DNA from: Pseudomonas mosselii
GTDB lineage: Bacteria > Pseudomonadota > Gammaproteobacteria > Pseudomonadales > Pseudomonadaceae
NCBI RefSeq assembly: GCF_019823065.1
Contig: NZ_CP081966.1
Location: 3,751,501 to 3,815,500 of the forward strand
Direction of reading: 5' to 3'
Length of the DNA: 64,000 nt
Shown here: positions 45,020 through 53,804 of the stretch, one piece after another
Layout of the letters: the number at the start of each line of letters is the position of its first letter
Position numbering within the stretch: position 1 is the stretch's first letter
Position numbers and translations under genes: made by a program
Notes under the pieces: model-generated
What the model was told of the DNA's origin: nothing
Databases searched by the model: none
Seen by the model: only the letters and a program-made list of their open reading frames with translations

Positions 45020-46691
45020 CATGACCTCGCAGGACATGGCAGGCAAGCTGCTCGCGGCCGGCTTCGAGCGCAGCGGCCCAGCGGCTACGGCCTTGAGCGA
45101 CCCGATCGCGGACACGCCCATGGTCGTGACGCTGGACCAGTTGCGGCCCTACGACCATGACCCGCGCATGAAGCGCAACCCGGCTTACGAGGAAATCAAG
45201 GCATCCATCCGCGAGCGCGGCCTGGACGCGGCGCCGGCCATCACGCGCAGGCCCGGCGAGGACCACTACATCATCCGCAACGGCGGCAACACGCGACTGG
45301 CGATCCTGCGCGAACTCTGGTCGGAGACCAAGGAAGAACGCTTCTTCCGCATATCGTGCCTGTTCCGACCATGGCCGGAGCGCGGTGAAATCGTCGCGCT
45401 GACCGGGCATCTTGCCGAGAACGAACTGCGCGGCGGCCTCACGTTCATCGAGCGCGCGCTCGGCGTCGAGAAAGCACGGGAGTTCTACGAGCAGGAGAGC
45501 GGCGCCGCCCTGAGCCAGTCGGAACTGGCCCGCCGCCTGGCGGCCGATGGCTTCCCCGTCCAGCGGTCGCACATCACCCGCATGGCCGACGCGGTGCGCT
45601 ACCTGCTGCCCGCCATTCCCACTGTGCTCTATGGCGGCCTGGGGCGCCACCAGGTCGAGCGGCTGTCGGTCATGCGCACGGCCTGCAAACGCACCTGGGA
45701 GCACTACGCCAAGGACCGTTCGCTGCCGCTGGACTTCGACAGTTTCTTTCAGGAGGTGCTGGCGCAGTTCGACACGCAGGGCGACGAGTTCGCGCCGCAG
45801 CGCGTGCAAGACGAGCTGATCGGCCAGATGTCCGAGCTGCTGGGCATCGGCTACGACGTGCTGGCGCTGGACCTGACCGAATCGGAAAGCCGCCACCGGG
45901 CGCTGGTCAGTGACCCGACGCCACCTGCGGCGCAGCCGGCGTTGCCTTCGCCCACCGCCGGCACGCCGACTCCGCCGGGCGCAGCATCGTCCATCGCCAC
46001 GCCTGCAGCGGCGGCCGGTCCTCCACCCGCCAGCCCTCCGGCGTCCGAGCCCACCTTGCGCCACGACGACACGGCGGTTGGCGAAGCGGCCACGGGAAGC
46101 CAGCCGGCCGCACCGGGCGATCTGCTTCGCGAGCACATCGTCTCGCCAGCACCGACGACAGAACGGCTCCAATCGATCCAGCGCATGGTCGCCGACCAGT
46201 TGGGCGATGCGCTGCCGCCCGACTTCTCGGCGAGCGTGCTGCAGTCCATCCCGGTGCAAGCCGGCGGACTCTATCCGATCTCCGACGTCTGGTACATCGA
46301 CGCCGGCCTGGACACGCCCGATCGGCTGCGCATCCACATCGCGCAGTTCGCGCGCGAGATCGCCGGGGAGGCAGGCCTGGACGAGTGCATCGAGGATCGC
46401 GCCGATGGCATCGGGTTTGCGTGCCGCGCCCGCGGCCAAGCCCCGTCGCCGCTCGGCCGCGCGGTGCTGACGCTGCTCACTTCCCTGACGGGTCAGCCCG
46501 TCGCCGAAGCGGGCCTGGACGGCGCGCAGCTCGCCGCCGACCTGCCGACCCTGTTGCACGGCCAGAGCCAAGGCCATGGCAGCGGCGCAAGGCGCTTGAG
46601 CGACACGGCGTTGGTCAAGCTCTTTCGGCTGCTGCGCCTCGCCCGGCGTCTGCTGGACCTGGAAGCCGGCACCACGGCGCCCGGGACGTGA
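45012..46691 (+). CDS. parB: ParB-family protein, PFGI-1-class ICE
   Basis: The 559-residue protein has an N-terminal ParB nuclease/CTPase-like domain: LDQLRPYDHDPRMKRNPAYEEIKASIRERG and IIRNGGNTRLAILREL (with the arginine-rich GxxR-type motif), then a helix-turn-helix region (SELARRLAADGFPVQRSHI) and a long Pro/Ala-rich linker (about 300-380). The C-terminal domain is specific to ICE ParBs. It partners ParA and probably binds centromere-like sites in the element. It is far longer than chromosomal ParB (~290). Confidence 0.9.
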   Translation: MADMTSQDMAGKLLAAGFERSGPAATALSDPIADTPMVVTLDQLRPYDHDPRMKRNPAYEEIKASIRERGLDAAPAITRRPGEDHYIIRNGGNTRLAILRELWSETKEERFFRISCLFRPWPERGEIVALTGHLAENELRGGLTFIERALGVEKAREFYEQESGAALSQSELARRLAADGFPVQRSHITRMADAVRYLLPAIPTVLYGGLGRHQVERLSVMRTACKRTWEHYAKDRSLPLDFDSFFQEVLAQFDTQGDEFAPQRVQDELIGQMSELLGIGYDVLALDLTESESRHRALVSDPTPPAAQPALPSPTAGTPTPPGAASSIATPAAAAGPPPASPPASEPTLRHDDTAVGEAATGSQPAAPGDLLREHIVSPAPTTERLQSIQRMVADQLGDALPPDFSASVLQSIPVQAGGLYPISDVWYIDAGLDTPDRLRIHIAQFAREIAGEAGLDECIEDRADGIGFACRARGQAPSPLGRAVLTLLTSLTGQPVAEAGLDGAQLAADLPTLLHGQSQGHGSGARRLSDTALVKLFRLLRLARRLLDLEAGTTAPGT

Positions 46692-46705
46692 GCGAGGGAG
46701 GCCGC

Positions 46706-47266
46706 ATGTCCACATCGCATCCGCTCAACCAGGCCGTGATTGCCCAGGCGCTGTATGACCTTCGCAACGGCCAACTGCGCCGCTGCAAGGCCATGGGCTT
46801 CGGCGAGGCCGAGCTGGATGCGCTCAAGCACCCCGCGCTGATCAGCGTGCTGGCCAACGCCAGCGTCTCGTGGTGCTCGGTCACGGTCAACCGCGAAGTG
46901 CTGCAGCGCCTGCTCAACCAGGCACAGGACGTGGAGAAGGAAATCGCCACGGTCGATCGCATGCTGCGGCTGGGGGCCAGCACGGAGATGGTCAGCCGCT
47001 TCTATGGCCTGACCCATCAGGAAGTCGCCCTGCGGCGGGAGATCCTCGGCCTGCCCAAGCGCAAGGGGCGCCACCCCGTCCTGGACGAGACCCAGGACAC
47101 CGAACTGTGGCGGCAATGGAAAGCCGTGACCAGCAGCAGGAACGTCGATCTGGAGGACGAGACCTCGATTCTCGATGCGGCCATGGACCTGGCCGAGGGC
47201 ATGTCGCTGCCGCTCTCGGTGGTCTGGGCCGCGATCAGGAACTGGGTCGATCAGGGATTGGGCTAG
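46706..47266 (+). CDS. DUF2857-family ICE protein
   Basis: The 186-residue protein matches DUF2857, a family known from PFGI-1/ICEclc-type elements and placed between parB and the STY4528 gene. It contains NQAVIAQALYDLRNGQLRRCKAMGF at the start and a helix-turn-helix-like MVSRFYGLTHQEVALRREILG segment near 110, so it may bind DNA and resembles flagellar regulator FlhC-like or TetR-type helices only loosely. GAGGGAG precedes the ATG. The exact role is unknown. Confidence 0.85.
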   Translation: MSTSHPLNQAVIAQALYDLRNGQLRRCKAMGFGEAELDALKHPALISVLANASVSWCSVTVNREVLQRLLNQAQDVEKEIATVDRMLRLGASTEMVSRFYGLTHQEVALRREILGLPKRKGRHPVLDETQDTELWRQWKAVTSSRNVDLEDETSILDAAMDLAEGMSLPLSVVWAAIRNWVDQGLG

Positions 47267-47269
47267 GCC

Positions 47270-48508
47270 ATGGCCGTGGACGACACCGCCCCACGAGCCC
47301 AGCGCCCTGGCCCCATCGCACTCGCCGACCTGTTCGACGCTGCGCTGAAGGACCTCGCGCCCAAGTCCAGCTCTGGCGCTCCCGCGTCCCTGCCTGCTCC
47401 AACGCCCACGCCTCCTACGTCCGGCGACGCCTTCCTGTTCAGTGGCAATCGGCACGAGAGCGTGCCGCGGCGGCTGTTCCTCGACCGCCGCCTGACACCG
47501 CTGGAGCGCAACGCCTGGCAGGTGTTCCGATTGATGCTCAACGACGATGGCGTCACGGCATTTCCCACCTATGAGCAGTTGCGCCCCTGGCTGGCGTCGA
47601 TGCCCTGCGCAGGCCAGGCCTCCCATGAGACCGTGGCGCGGGCGCTGACGCTGCTGCGCCTGACGCGCTGGCTGAGCCTCGTGCGACGACGGCGCGACCC
47701 CAAGACCGGTCGCATCCTCGGCAACCTCTACGTCCTGCACGACGAACCGCTGACGCCGTTCGAGGCGATGCAACTCGACGCCGACTACCTGGCCCTGGTC
47801 AGCCAGTCGCTGGGGCATTCGGCCAAGGCCGTCCAGGTGGTGGGACTCAACACCCTCCAGGAGATCGCGGACGACCCGATGCTGTCCGGACGCACCTTGC
47901 CGTCGCGGCTGCAAGTGCTCGCCGAGCGCCTGGCCGACCAGGGCATCACCGCCTCCGAAAGTTATCCACAGGAGGATGCGGTCCACGATTCCGAAGAAGG
48001 GCCCGCGAGCCTTCTTCGGAATGGCGATCGCCCATCTTCGGAATCCGAAGCAGGGCCGAAACCCGCGCCAGACGGCGCTCTTCGGAATTCGAAGCAGGAC
48101 CGTACAGTACGTAGTAGTCGTATTGATGAAGTACGTACTACCGCGCAGGCGCGTGCGCTGGGCGACCTGCAATGGCCCAAGCGCTTCGCGGAACTGAAGG
48201 CGGAACAGCAGGCCGGAGCCAAGATGGCGTTGCAGCAGGTGGACGCTGCCCTGCGGCAGGCCGTGCTGGACGAATGGGCCGCACGGTGCGGCAAGCATGG
48301 CATCCGCAACCCCGCCGGTTATCTGTTCGGCATCATCCAGCGCGCCATGCGCGGCGAGTTCAATGCCTGGGCCAAGCAGACCGGCCCGGCACCGCCAACA
48401 CCATCGGCGGCGCGAGCGCCACCAACCGAGCCGCCGCGCAACGTCGTGCCGCCCGAGGTGGCCCGGCAGCACATCGAGCGCCTGCGCGATCTGCTGCGCA
48501 AATCCTGA
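47270..48508 (+). CDS. STY4528-family ICE replication protein
   Basis: The 412-residue protein is of the STY4528 family, a pathogenicity-island replication-type protein in SPI-7/PFGI-1-class elements. The N-terminal part is Pro-rich, then RRLFLDRRLTPLERNAWQVFRLMLNDDG and ETVARALTLLRLTRWLSLVRRRRD form a winged-helix DNA-binding domain similar to Rep initiators. Codons 230-295 (47,960-48,155) contain a DnaA box and nested inverted repeats and encode a low-complexity linker. It follows DUF2857 by three bases. It probably starts ICE replication (inference). Confidence 0.85.
   Translation: MAVDDTAPRAQRPGPIALADLFDAALKDLAPKSSSGAPASLPAPTPTPPTSGDAFLFSGNRHESVPRRLFLDRRLTPLERNAWQVFRLMLNDDGVTAFPTYEQLRPWLASMPCAGQASHETVARALTLLRLTRWLSLVRRRRDPKTGRILGNLYVLHDEPLTPFEAMQLDADYLALVSQSLGHSAKAVQVVGLNTLQEIADDPMLSGRTLPSRLQVLAERLADQGITASESYPQEDAVHDSEEGPASLLRNGDRPSSESEAGPKPAPDGALRNSKQDRTVRSSRIDEVRTTAQARALGDLQWPKRFAELKAEQQAGAKMALQQVDAALRQAVLDEWAARCGKHGIRNPAGYLFGIIQRAMRGEFNAWAKQTGPAPPTPSAARAPPTEPPRNVVPPEVARQHIERLRDLLRKS
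47962..48151. other. Origin-like cluster: DnaA box and inverted repeats within the STY4528 gene
   Basis: TTATCCACA at 47962-47970 matches the DnaA-box consensus. It is followed by a 13-bp perfect inverted repeat (47988-48000 with 48010-48022; ATTCCGAAGAAGG arms), a TTCGGAATCCGAA palindrome at 48034-48046, a related copy near 48081-48093, and AGTACGTA-type inverted repeats at 48107-48118 and 48130-48139. All lie in a stretch coding a low-complexity linker, so protein constraint is weak. A replication origin or initiator-binding region is plausible. Confidence 0.5.
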
Positions 48509-48817
48509 GCACAGGGCTTGTCAAAGCCGTGAAGTAGATCTCCATGGCGGTCGGCAGAAACGGTCCCCTGGGGACGGCTGTGCGGTGAAGCGCCGGGCGA
48601 CGGCGCGACATGCTGCGCAAAACCTGAGTAGAGCGCATGCAAGACCATGAAGCAGACCTCCATGGCGCTCAACGGAACGGTCCCCTGGGGACGGCTGCGC
48701 GGCGAAGGATCGTGTCGAACGGCAGCGCGACGTGCGGTGCAGCACGCATACCGTCAACAACCGAGGACGGGAACGCCGATGTGAGTGCCCATCTGCGGAG
48801 CGGTCCCCAGGGGACCG
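48489..48817. repeat. Degenerate tandem duplications with CCCC/GGGG palindromes
   Basis: The segment 48489-48590, which begins in the last codons of the STY4528 gene (GCTGCGCAAA...CCTGAG), is repeated at 48606-48707, spacing 117 bases. Each copy contains ACGGTCCCCTGGGGACGGCTG (48560-48580 and 48677-48697). A third, perfect palindrome CGGTCCCCAGGGGACCG is at 48801-48817. The region fills the 429-base gap before the PFL_4669 gene. It could hold transcription stops, regulator sites or partition sites. Confidence 0.7.
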
Positions 48818-48937
48818 TTGCGCGCTGCGCCGCCAGCGCGCACAGAACCGGGGGTCGGCTCATTTCGGTTTGTTGACTGACTGCCTTCCGCTGCATGCGG
48901 ATGCTGGCGGCTCCCTGTCCACCAGCGAGCGATCACC

Positions 48938-49729
48938 ATGGCAACCAGCAACGAACCATTGCAACTCAACCTCGGCTCCCTGCGCAGCGCGATGTCGCTG
49001 ACGCTGCACACCCACCACGCCTCGCGCATCTGGCATGGCCGCGCCGCCGCCGAGGGGCGACCCGGCATCGTCGGCCTGAACGGCTACATCGCCGTGATGA
49101 ACAAGATGAAGCGCGGCTCGGAGCAGGACGCCCCGTACAGCGACTGGTGGATGTTGCGCATCGAGGAAAAGCTCGACCAGACCAGGACCACGTTGCAATC
49201 GCTGCGCGAGCAGGTTGACCAGGCACTGGCCGGCGTGCCTGCGGCGTTGAGCCTGGGTGAGAACCTCAACGTGCAGCCGGTGAAGCTCCCCTTGTTCGTG
49301 AACGCGCAGCTCGGCTTTGCCGCCGTCTATCTGCTGGCCGACTACGACGACATCGCCCGCAAGCTGATCCTCGCCCACCACACCGCGCTGATCGATCGCT
49401 CGACGTTGGAGCGCTGGCTCAACGAAGGTGCCCACGCGCTGCGCAGCCTGTTCAGCCTGGCCCAGCAATACCGCTACTCGGGCTGCACCCGCGACGACTT
49501 CGCGGCCAAGAACGCCGCAGCTCGGGCAGCATTGGAGAAGTTCGGCGAACTGCCGCAGGACGTGCTCGAAGGCATGCGCCGCTCGAAGTTTGCGCCGCCC
49601 GTCGTGCGCCGTGGTCTGCAACAGCGTGGTGATAGCGCTGCCGCAGCCGCATCTCCCACCGACGAAGGCGCTGCCGCCGATTCGGCCGAGGCCAAGTCCA
49701 CAGCCGCCGGCGAGGACGAACCGGCATGA
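48938..49729 (+). CDS. PFL_4669-family ICE protein
   Basis: The 263-residue protein belongs to the integrating-conjugative-element family PFL_4669, recognised by LGSLRSAMSLTLHTHHASRIWHGR at the start and GLNGYIAVMNKMKRGSEQDAPYSDWWMLRIEEKL. It lies upstream of DUF3158, ssb and topB as in other ICEs. In ICEclc this neighbourhood includes the regulator InrR; whether this gene is its equivalent cannot be told here. Its stop overlaps the DUF3158 start (ATGA). Confidence 0.85.
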   Translation: MATSNEPLQLNLGSLRSAMSLTLHTHHASRIWHGRAAAEGRPGIVGLNGYIAVMNKMKRGSEQDAPYSDWWMLRIEEKLDQTRTTLQSLREQVDQALAGVPAALSLGENLNVQPVKLPLFVNAQLGFAAVYLLADYDDIARKLILAHHTALIDRSTLERWLNEGAHALRSLFSLAQQYRYSGCTRDDFAAKNAAARAALEKFGELPQDVLEGMRRSKFAPPVVRRGLQQRGDSAAAAASPTDEGAAADSAEAKSTAAGEDEPA

Positions 49730-50253
49730 GCGACCCGAACCGCGAACCGCGCTACTTCCGTCGTCTGGAACAGCCAGCCTTCATGCGGCTGGAACACGCG
49801 GCCTCTCTAAAAGGCCTTTTAAAGCCTTTTAAAGGTAAAGGGGACTTCGAGGCCTGGGCCAGCCAGTGCTTCGCCATGCGCGACGAGTTGATTGCCCTGG
49901 CGCAGCGACAGGTGCTGCCACAGGCGTGCGGGCATCCCTTCCACCTGCTTCCCGTCGAGCTGGCCCAGCAGACCACTGGCGCAGGCACGACCTTTCTTCG
50001 CTGGCGCAAGCACGATCGATCGGCCATGGGCGTGGCGTTGTGGCAGGAGCTGATGGCGAGCCCCAGCACGCCGGTCAACCTGCTGCACGACCTGCACGAG
50101 ATCGAACTGCAGCGCGTCATGCTGAACATGCAGATCAGCCTGCTGCACACCCTGGGCAGGCAAGCACAGGAATGCGCCAGCAAGGCCGCGCAGGCGGACA
50201 ACACCTACCTGCGCCGGCTCGCGTCCGTTCCTGCCGCAGTGCGCGATCGGTGA
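49726..50253 (+). CDS. DUF3158-family ICE protein
   Basis: The 175-residue protein has the DUF3158 features: YFRRLEQPAFMRLEHAASLKGLLKPFKGKG and a helical C-terminal half (NLLHDLHEIELQRVMLNMQISLLHTLGRQ). The family is restricted to ICEs of this class and has no known biochemical activity. Its start overlaps the previous gene. ssb follows after 73 bases. Confidence 0.85.
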   Translation: MSDPNREPRYFRRLEQPAFMRLEHAASLKGLLKPFKGKGDFEAWASQCFAMRDELIALAQRQVLPQACGHPFHLLPVELAQQTTGAGTTFLRWRKHDRSAMGVALWQELMASPSTPVNLLHDLHEIELQRVMLNMQISLLHTLGRQAQECASKAAQADNTYLRRLASVPAAVRDR

Positions 50254-50326
50254 TTGCGCCTGCCATCCGAGCACGCGCCCGAGCCCAACGAGGCACGGGT
50301 ATTTCAACCACCACGGAGATTCCAAC

Positions 50327-50767
50327 ATGAGCACACAATTCATCGGCGAGGGCAACATCGGATCGCCTCCCGAGTACCGCGAATTCCCCAATGGCAACGA
50401 CGATCCTCGCCGGTTGCTCCGGCTGAACGTGTACTTCGACAACCCCGTCCCCACCAAGGGCGGCGAGTTCGAGGACCGCGGCGGCTTCTGGGCGCCGGTG
50501 GAACTCTGGCACCACGACGCCGACCGCTGGCAGCAGCTCTACCAGAAGGGCATGCGGGTGCTGGTCGTCGGCCGCATGGAGCGCGACCCCTGGACGGACA
50601 ACGAAGATCAGCCGCGTGAGACTTGGCAGGTCAACGCGCGCAGTGTCGGCATCCTGCCGTACCGCATCGAGTCTGTGGCCCTCAGCCCGAAGCCACAGGA
50701 GGCAGAGCCGAAGCCCCAGGCCACCCAGGAATCGACGGCGCCGAAAGAGACCAAGCGCAGGAAGTGA
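50327..50767 (+). CDS. ssb: ICE single-stranded-DNA-binding protein
   Basis: The 146-residue protein has a single OB fold with RRLLRLNVYFDNPVPTKGG, FWAPVELWHHDADRWQQLYQKGMRVLVVGRM and a QVNARSVGILPYRI strand, then an acidic/Lys-rich tail. It lacks the canonical DDIPF-type SSB C-terminus (it ends KETKRRK), so it is unlikely to recruit host partners in the usual way. It should coat transferred or replicating ICE single-strand DNA. A hairpin follows the stop. Confidence 0.88.
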   Translation: MSTQFIGEGNIGSPPEYREFPNGNDDPRRLLRLNVYFDNPVPTKGGEFEDRGGFWAPVELWHHDADRWQQLYQKGMRVLVVGRMERDPWTDNEDQPRETWQVNARSVGILPYRIESVALSPKPQEAEPKPQATQESTAPKETKRRK

Positions 50768-50771
50768 TCGG

Positions 50772-50837
50772 GCATGGAGGGCGGCTGCCGCAGTGCTTCG
50801 CCGCCCTCCATGCGCTGCGAATTATCCCCAGGGGATA
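50772..50837 (+). terminator. Hairpin after ssb followed by a CCCC/GGGG palindrome
   Basis: GCATGGAGGGCGGC (50772-50785) pairs exactly with GCCGCCCTCCATGC (50800-50813), a 14-bp stem right after the ssb stop. Nine bases on, TATCCCC and GGGGATA (50823-50837) form a palindrome akin to those at 48560-48817. No T-run is present. Confidence 0.55.
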
Positions 50838-51050
50838 GCTCCACCAACGTCCACCGAGTTCCACGCGCGCTCCCGGAAATCGCGGCTCTCGGCCCGCACA
50901 CTTCCGGCCACGCACCTTCCCCGCACTCGCCATTTCATCGGCGTGAAAGCGGTCGCTGCCGCATGCGGCTTGTTTGCTGCTGCCAGGGGCTGCGCTCGGC
51001 ATCCTCGATCCCAGCAACTCCATGAACAACAGGAATCGGGATGGACGGAT

Positions 51051-53081
51051 ATGCGGCTGTTCTTGTGCGAGAAGCCCTCCCAGGGCAAAGACATTGGCCG
51101 GATTCTCGGCGCCACGCAGCGCGGTGAAGGCTGCCTCAACGGTTCCGGCGTCACGGTCACCTGGTGCATCGGCCATCTCGTGGAGGCGGCGCCGCCCGAG
51201 GCCTACGACGAGCAGCTCAAACGATGGTCCGTTGAGCAGTTGCCCATCATTCCCCAGCACTGGCGGGTCGAGGTCAAACCGAAGACCGCCACGCAATTCA
51301 AGGTCGTCAAGGCGCTCTTGGCGAAGGCGACTCACCTGGTTATCGCCACCGATGCCGACCGCGAGGGCGAATTGATCGCCCGCGAGATCGTGGAGCTTTG
51401 CGGCTACCGCGGCCCCATCGAACGCCTGTGGCTGTCGGCGCTCAACGATGCGTCCATTCGGGCGGCACTGGGCAAGCTGCGGCCTTCGGCCGAGACGCTT
51501 TCGATGTACCACTCGGCGCTGGCGCGCTCCCGTGCGGATTGGCTCGTGGGCATGAACCTGAGCCGGCTGTTCACGGTGCTGGGGCGACAGGCGGGTTACG
51601 ACGGCGTGCTGTCGGTCGGCCGCGTACAGACCCCGACGCTCAAGCTCGTTGTGGACCGCGACCGCGAGATCGCGCGCTTCGTGTCCGTACCATACTGGGC
51701 CATCGCCGTGTCCCTGTTCGCAGGCGGTTCGACTTTCGCCGCGCAATGGGTTCCACCCGATGCGTGCACCGACGACGCAGGCCGCTGCCTGCGGCAGCCG
51801 GTCGCACAGCAGACCATGCAGCAGATCCGCGCTGCGGGCAGTGCCCACGTCGTGTCGGTGGAGACTGAGCGTGTCCGCGAAGGCCCGCCGCTGCCGTTCG
51901 ACCTGGGCACCTTGCAGGAAGTGTGTTCCAAGCAGCTTGGGCTGGACGTGCAGGAAACCTTGGAGATTGCCCAAGCCCTGTACGAGACGCACAAGGCCAC
52001 GACGTACCCCCGCTCGGACTCCGGCTACCTGCCCGAGAGCATGTTTGCCGAAGTGCCCACCGTTCTCGACAGCCTGCTCAAGACCGATCCCTCGCTGCGC
52101 TCGATCATGGGCCAGCTCGACCGCTCGCAGCGCTCGCGCGCCTGGAACGATGGCAAGGTCACGGCGCACCACGGCATCATCCCGACGCTCGAACCGGCGA
52201 AGCTCTCCGCCATGAGCGAGAAGGAACTGGCCGTGTACAGGCTCATCCGGTCGCATTACCTGGCGCAGTTCCTCCCTCACCACGAGTTCGACCGCACTGT
52301 GGCCAAGTTTTCGTGCGGGGGGCAGAACCTGGCGGCCACGGGCAAGCAGGTTGTCATCCCGGGTTGGCGCCAGGTGCTCGCCGAGCCGCAGGCCGAAGAC
52401 GGTGATGGCGAGGGCGATACTGCGGTCCGCGCCCAGGTGCTGCCCGCGCTGCCGAAACTGTATGAGGGCCTGGCATGCCAGGTGGCCGACGTCGATCTCA
52501 AGGCACTCAAGACGCTGCCGCCCAAACCGTACACGCAAGGCGAGTTGGTCAAGTCCATGAAAGGCGTCGCCAAGCTGGTGTCCGATCCCCGCCTGAAGCA
52601 GAAGCTCAAGGATACGGTTGGCATCGGCACCGAAGCGACGCGGGCCAACATCATCGGCGGCCTGATCGCTCGCGGCTACCTCGTGAAGAAGGGGCGCGCC
52701 ATCCGCGCCTCGGATGCGGCTTTCACTTTGATCGATGCCGTGCCTGCGGCGATTGCCGACCCTGGCACCACCGCCGTCTGGGAACAGGCGCTCGACATGA
52801 TCGAGGCCGGACAGCTCACCCTGGACGTGTTCATCGGCAAGCAGGCCGCGTGGATTTCGCAGTTGATTGCGCAGTACGGCAGCGCCTCCCTGTCCATCAA
52901 GGTTCCCCAAGGGCCGGCATGCCCGCAGTGCGGCGCACCCACGCGCCAGCGCAGCGGCAAGAGCGGCCCGTTCTGGTCGTGCAGCCGCTACCCGGACTGC
53001 AAAGGCACGCTGCCAGTCGAATCCGGCAGCTCCAAGCGCGGCGCCTCGCGCCCGCGCCGTAGCGGCCGCAAAGGCTCCTGA
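51051..53081 (+). CDS. topB: DNA topoisomerase III of the ICE
   Basis: The 676-residue protein is a type IA topoisomerase: an N-terminal Toprim domain (MRLFLCEKPSQGKDI, IATDADREGELIA with the DxDxE-type motif) and the catalytic tyrosine in TTYPRSDSGYL (Tyr319). At the C-terminus there is one zinc finger (CPQCG...CSRYPDC, about 624-651) and a basic tail. ICE-encoded TopB homologues help process DNA during conjugation or replication. The long upstream open frame is not used; the ATG at 51051 gives the family start. A 20-bp hairpin follows. Confidence 0.94.
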   Translation: MRLFLCEKPSQGKDIGRILGATQRGEGCLNGSGVTVTWCIGHLVEAAPPEAYDEQLKRWSVEQLPIIPQHWRVEVKPKTATQFKVVKALLAKATHLVIATDADREGELIAREIVELCGYRGPIERLWLSALNDASIRAALGKLRPSAETLSMYHSALARSRADWLVGMNLSRLFTVLGRQAGYDGVLSVGRVQTPTLKLVVDRDREIARFVSVPYWAIAVSLFAGGSTFAAQWVPPDACTDDAGRCLRQPVAQQTMQQIRAAGSAHVVSVETERVREGPPLPFDLGTLQEVCSKQLGLDVQETLEIAQALYETHKATTYPRSDSGYLPESMFAEVPTVLDSLLKTDPSLRSIMGQLDRSQRSRAWNDGKVTAHHGIIPTLEPAKLSAMSEKELAVYRLIRSHYLAQFLPHHEFDRTVAKFSCGGQNLAATGKQVVIPGWRQVLAEPQAEDGDGEGDTAVRAQVLPALPKLYEGLACQVADVDLKALKTLPPKPYTQGELVKSMKGVAKLVSDPRLKQKLKDTVGIGTEATRANIIGGLIARGYLVKKGRAIRASDAAFTLIDAVPAAIADPGTTAVWEQALDMIEAGQLTLDVFIGKQAAWISQLIAQYGSASLSIKVPQGPACPQCGAPTRQRSGKSGPFWSCSRYPDCKGTLPVESGSSKRGASRPRRSGRKGS

Positions 53082-53804
53082 CCGCCCCCGTTCCCCGTGA
53101 GCCGTGCCCGCCTTCGGCGGCGTGGCCCCTGTCCCGCACTCCGCCGCATGCCCTGCGGGACGCCCAGCGCGCAACGCCTTCTTGATCCGTGTGCGCGTCC
53201 CGCCCAGCCGTCCCCGGCCGCGGGACCTGAAGGTAGCTTCTCTGCGAGCCGCACCACGCGCGTTCTGTTGATCTGCGTTTCTTCCGCCCTCTGCGAAGGG
53301 TCTCCCGGTGGCTTGCCAGGCTGCACGAGCCACCGGGAGACCCTTCGTGGTCAGCGGTAATCGGTGCCGGTGCCCGCCGGTGCAAAAACGGGCTCCCTTT
53401 GTGCGCGGATGTGCGCCAGACGATGCCGGCCCCAGCCACGACATGGGCCGGGTGTGATTGCTTGATGAGCAGACGGTTCTAGCGACGACCGGGCCTGCCA
53501 ATCAGCCCACGGGTGGTTCCTCTTTTCTCCCGAGCCGAAGGCCGTTGGGCCTTCGGCGCCATTCTCCTGCCCATCAACGTCCCGGCCCGGCCATTGGCCT
53601 GGGCCACACGAACAGGAGAGACGACATGCACCCTCAACCTTGCGCACCGCTGCTGTACGGCAGACGGAGGTCGAGAACGGCATGCCCGCCTATCGCGCGG
53701 CCATCGCCAATGGTACGCTCGGCTGCAGCCGAGGCCGTAGCCCAAAGGCTGGACTACCTCTTTTGCAGAGGTAAACCTCGGGATGAACTGGGCGAAAACA
53801 TGCC
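53082..53804. other. Region between topB and the metal cargo
   Basis: About 720 bases with a strong inverted repeat (53294-53347), a smaller GGCCGTTGGGCC-type hairpin near 53540-53560, and short frames. One of these starts at an ATG at 53627 after an AGGAG site and another, of 30 codons, begins near 53682. I cannot support any as a real gene; they may be the stub of an ICE gene interrupted where metal cargo was inserted. Confidence 0.4.
53294..53347 (+). terminator. 20-bp perfect inverted repeat downstream of topB
   Basis: CGAAGGGTCTCCCGGTGGCT (53294-53313) is exactly complementary to the segment 53328-53347, with a 14-base loop. It is a very stable hairpin 213 bases after the topB stop. There is no T-run, so it could be a strong pause site, a transcript end or a protein-binding site. 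Confidence 0.6.
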
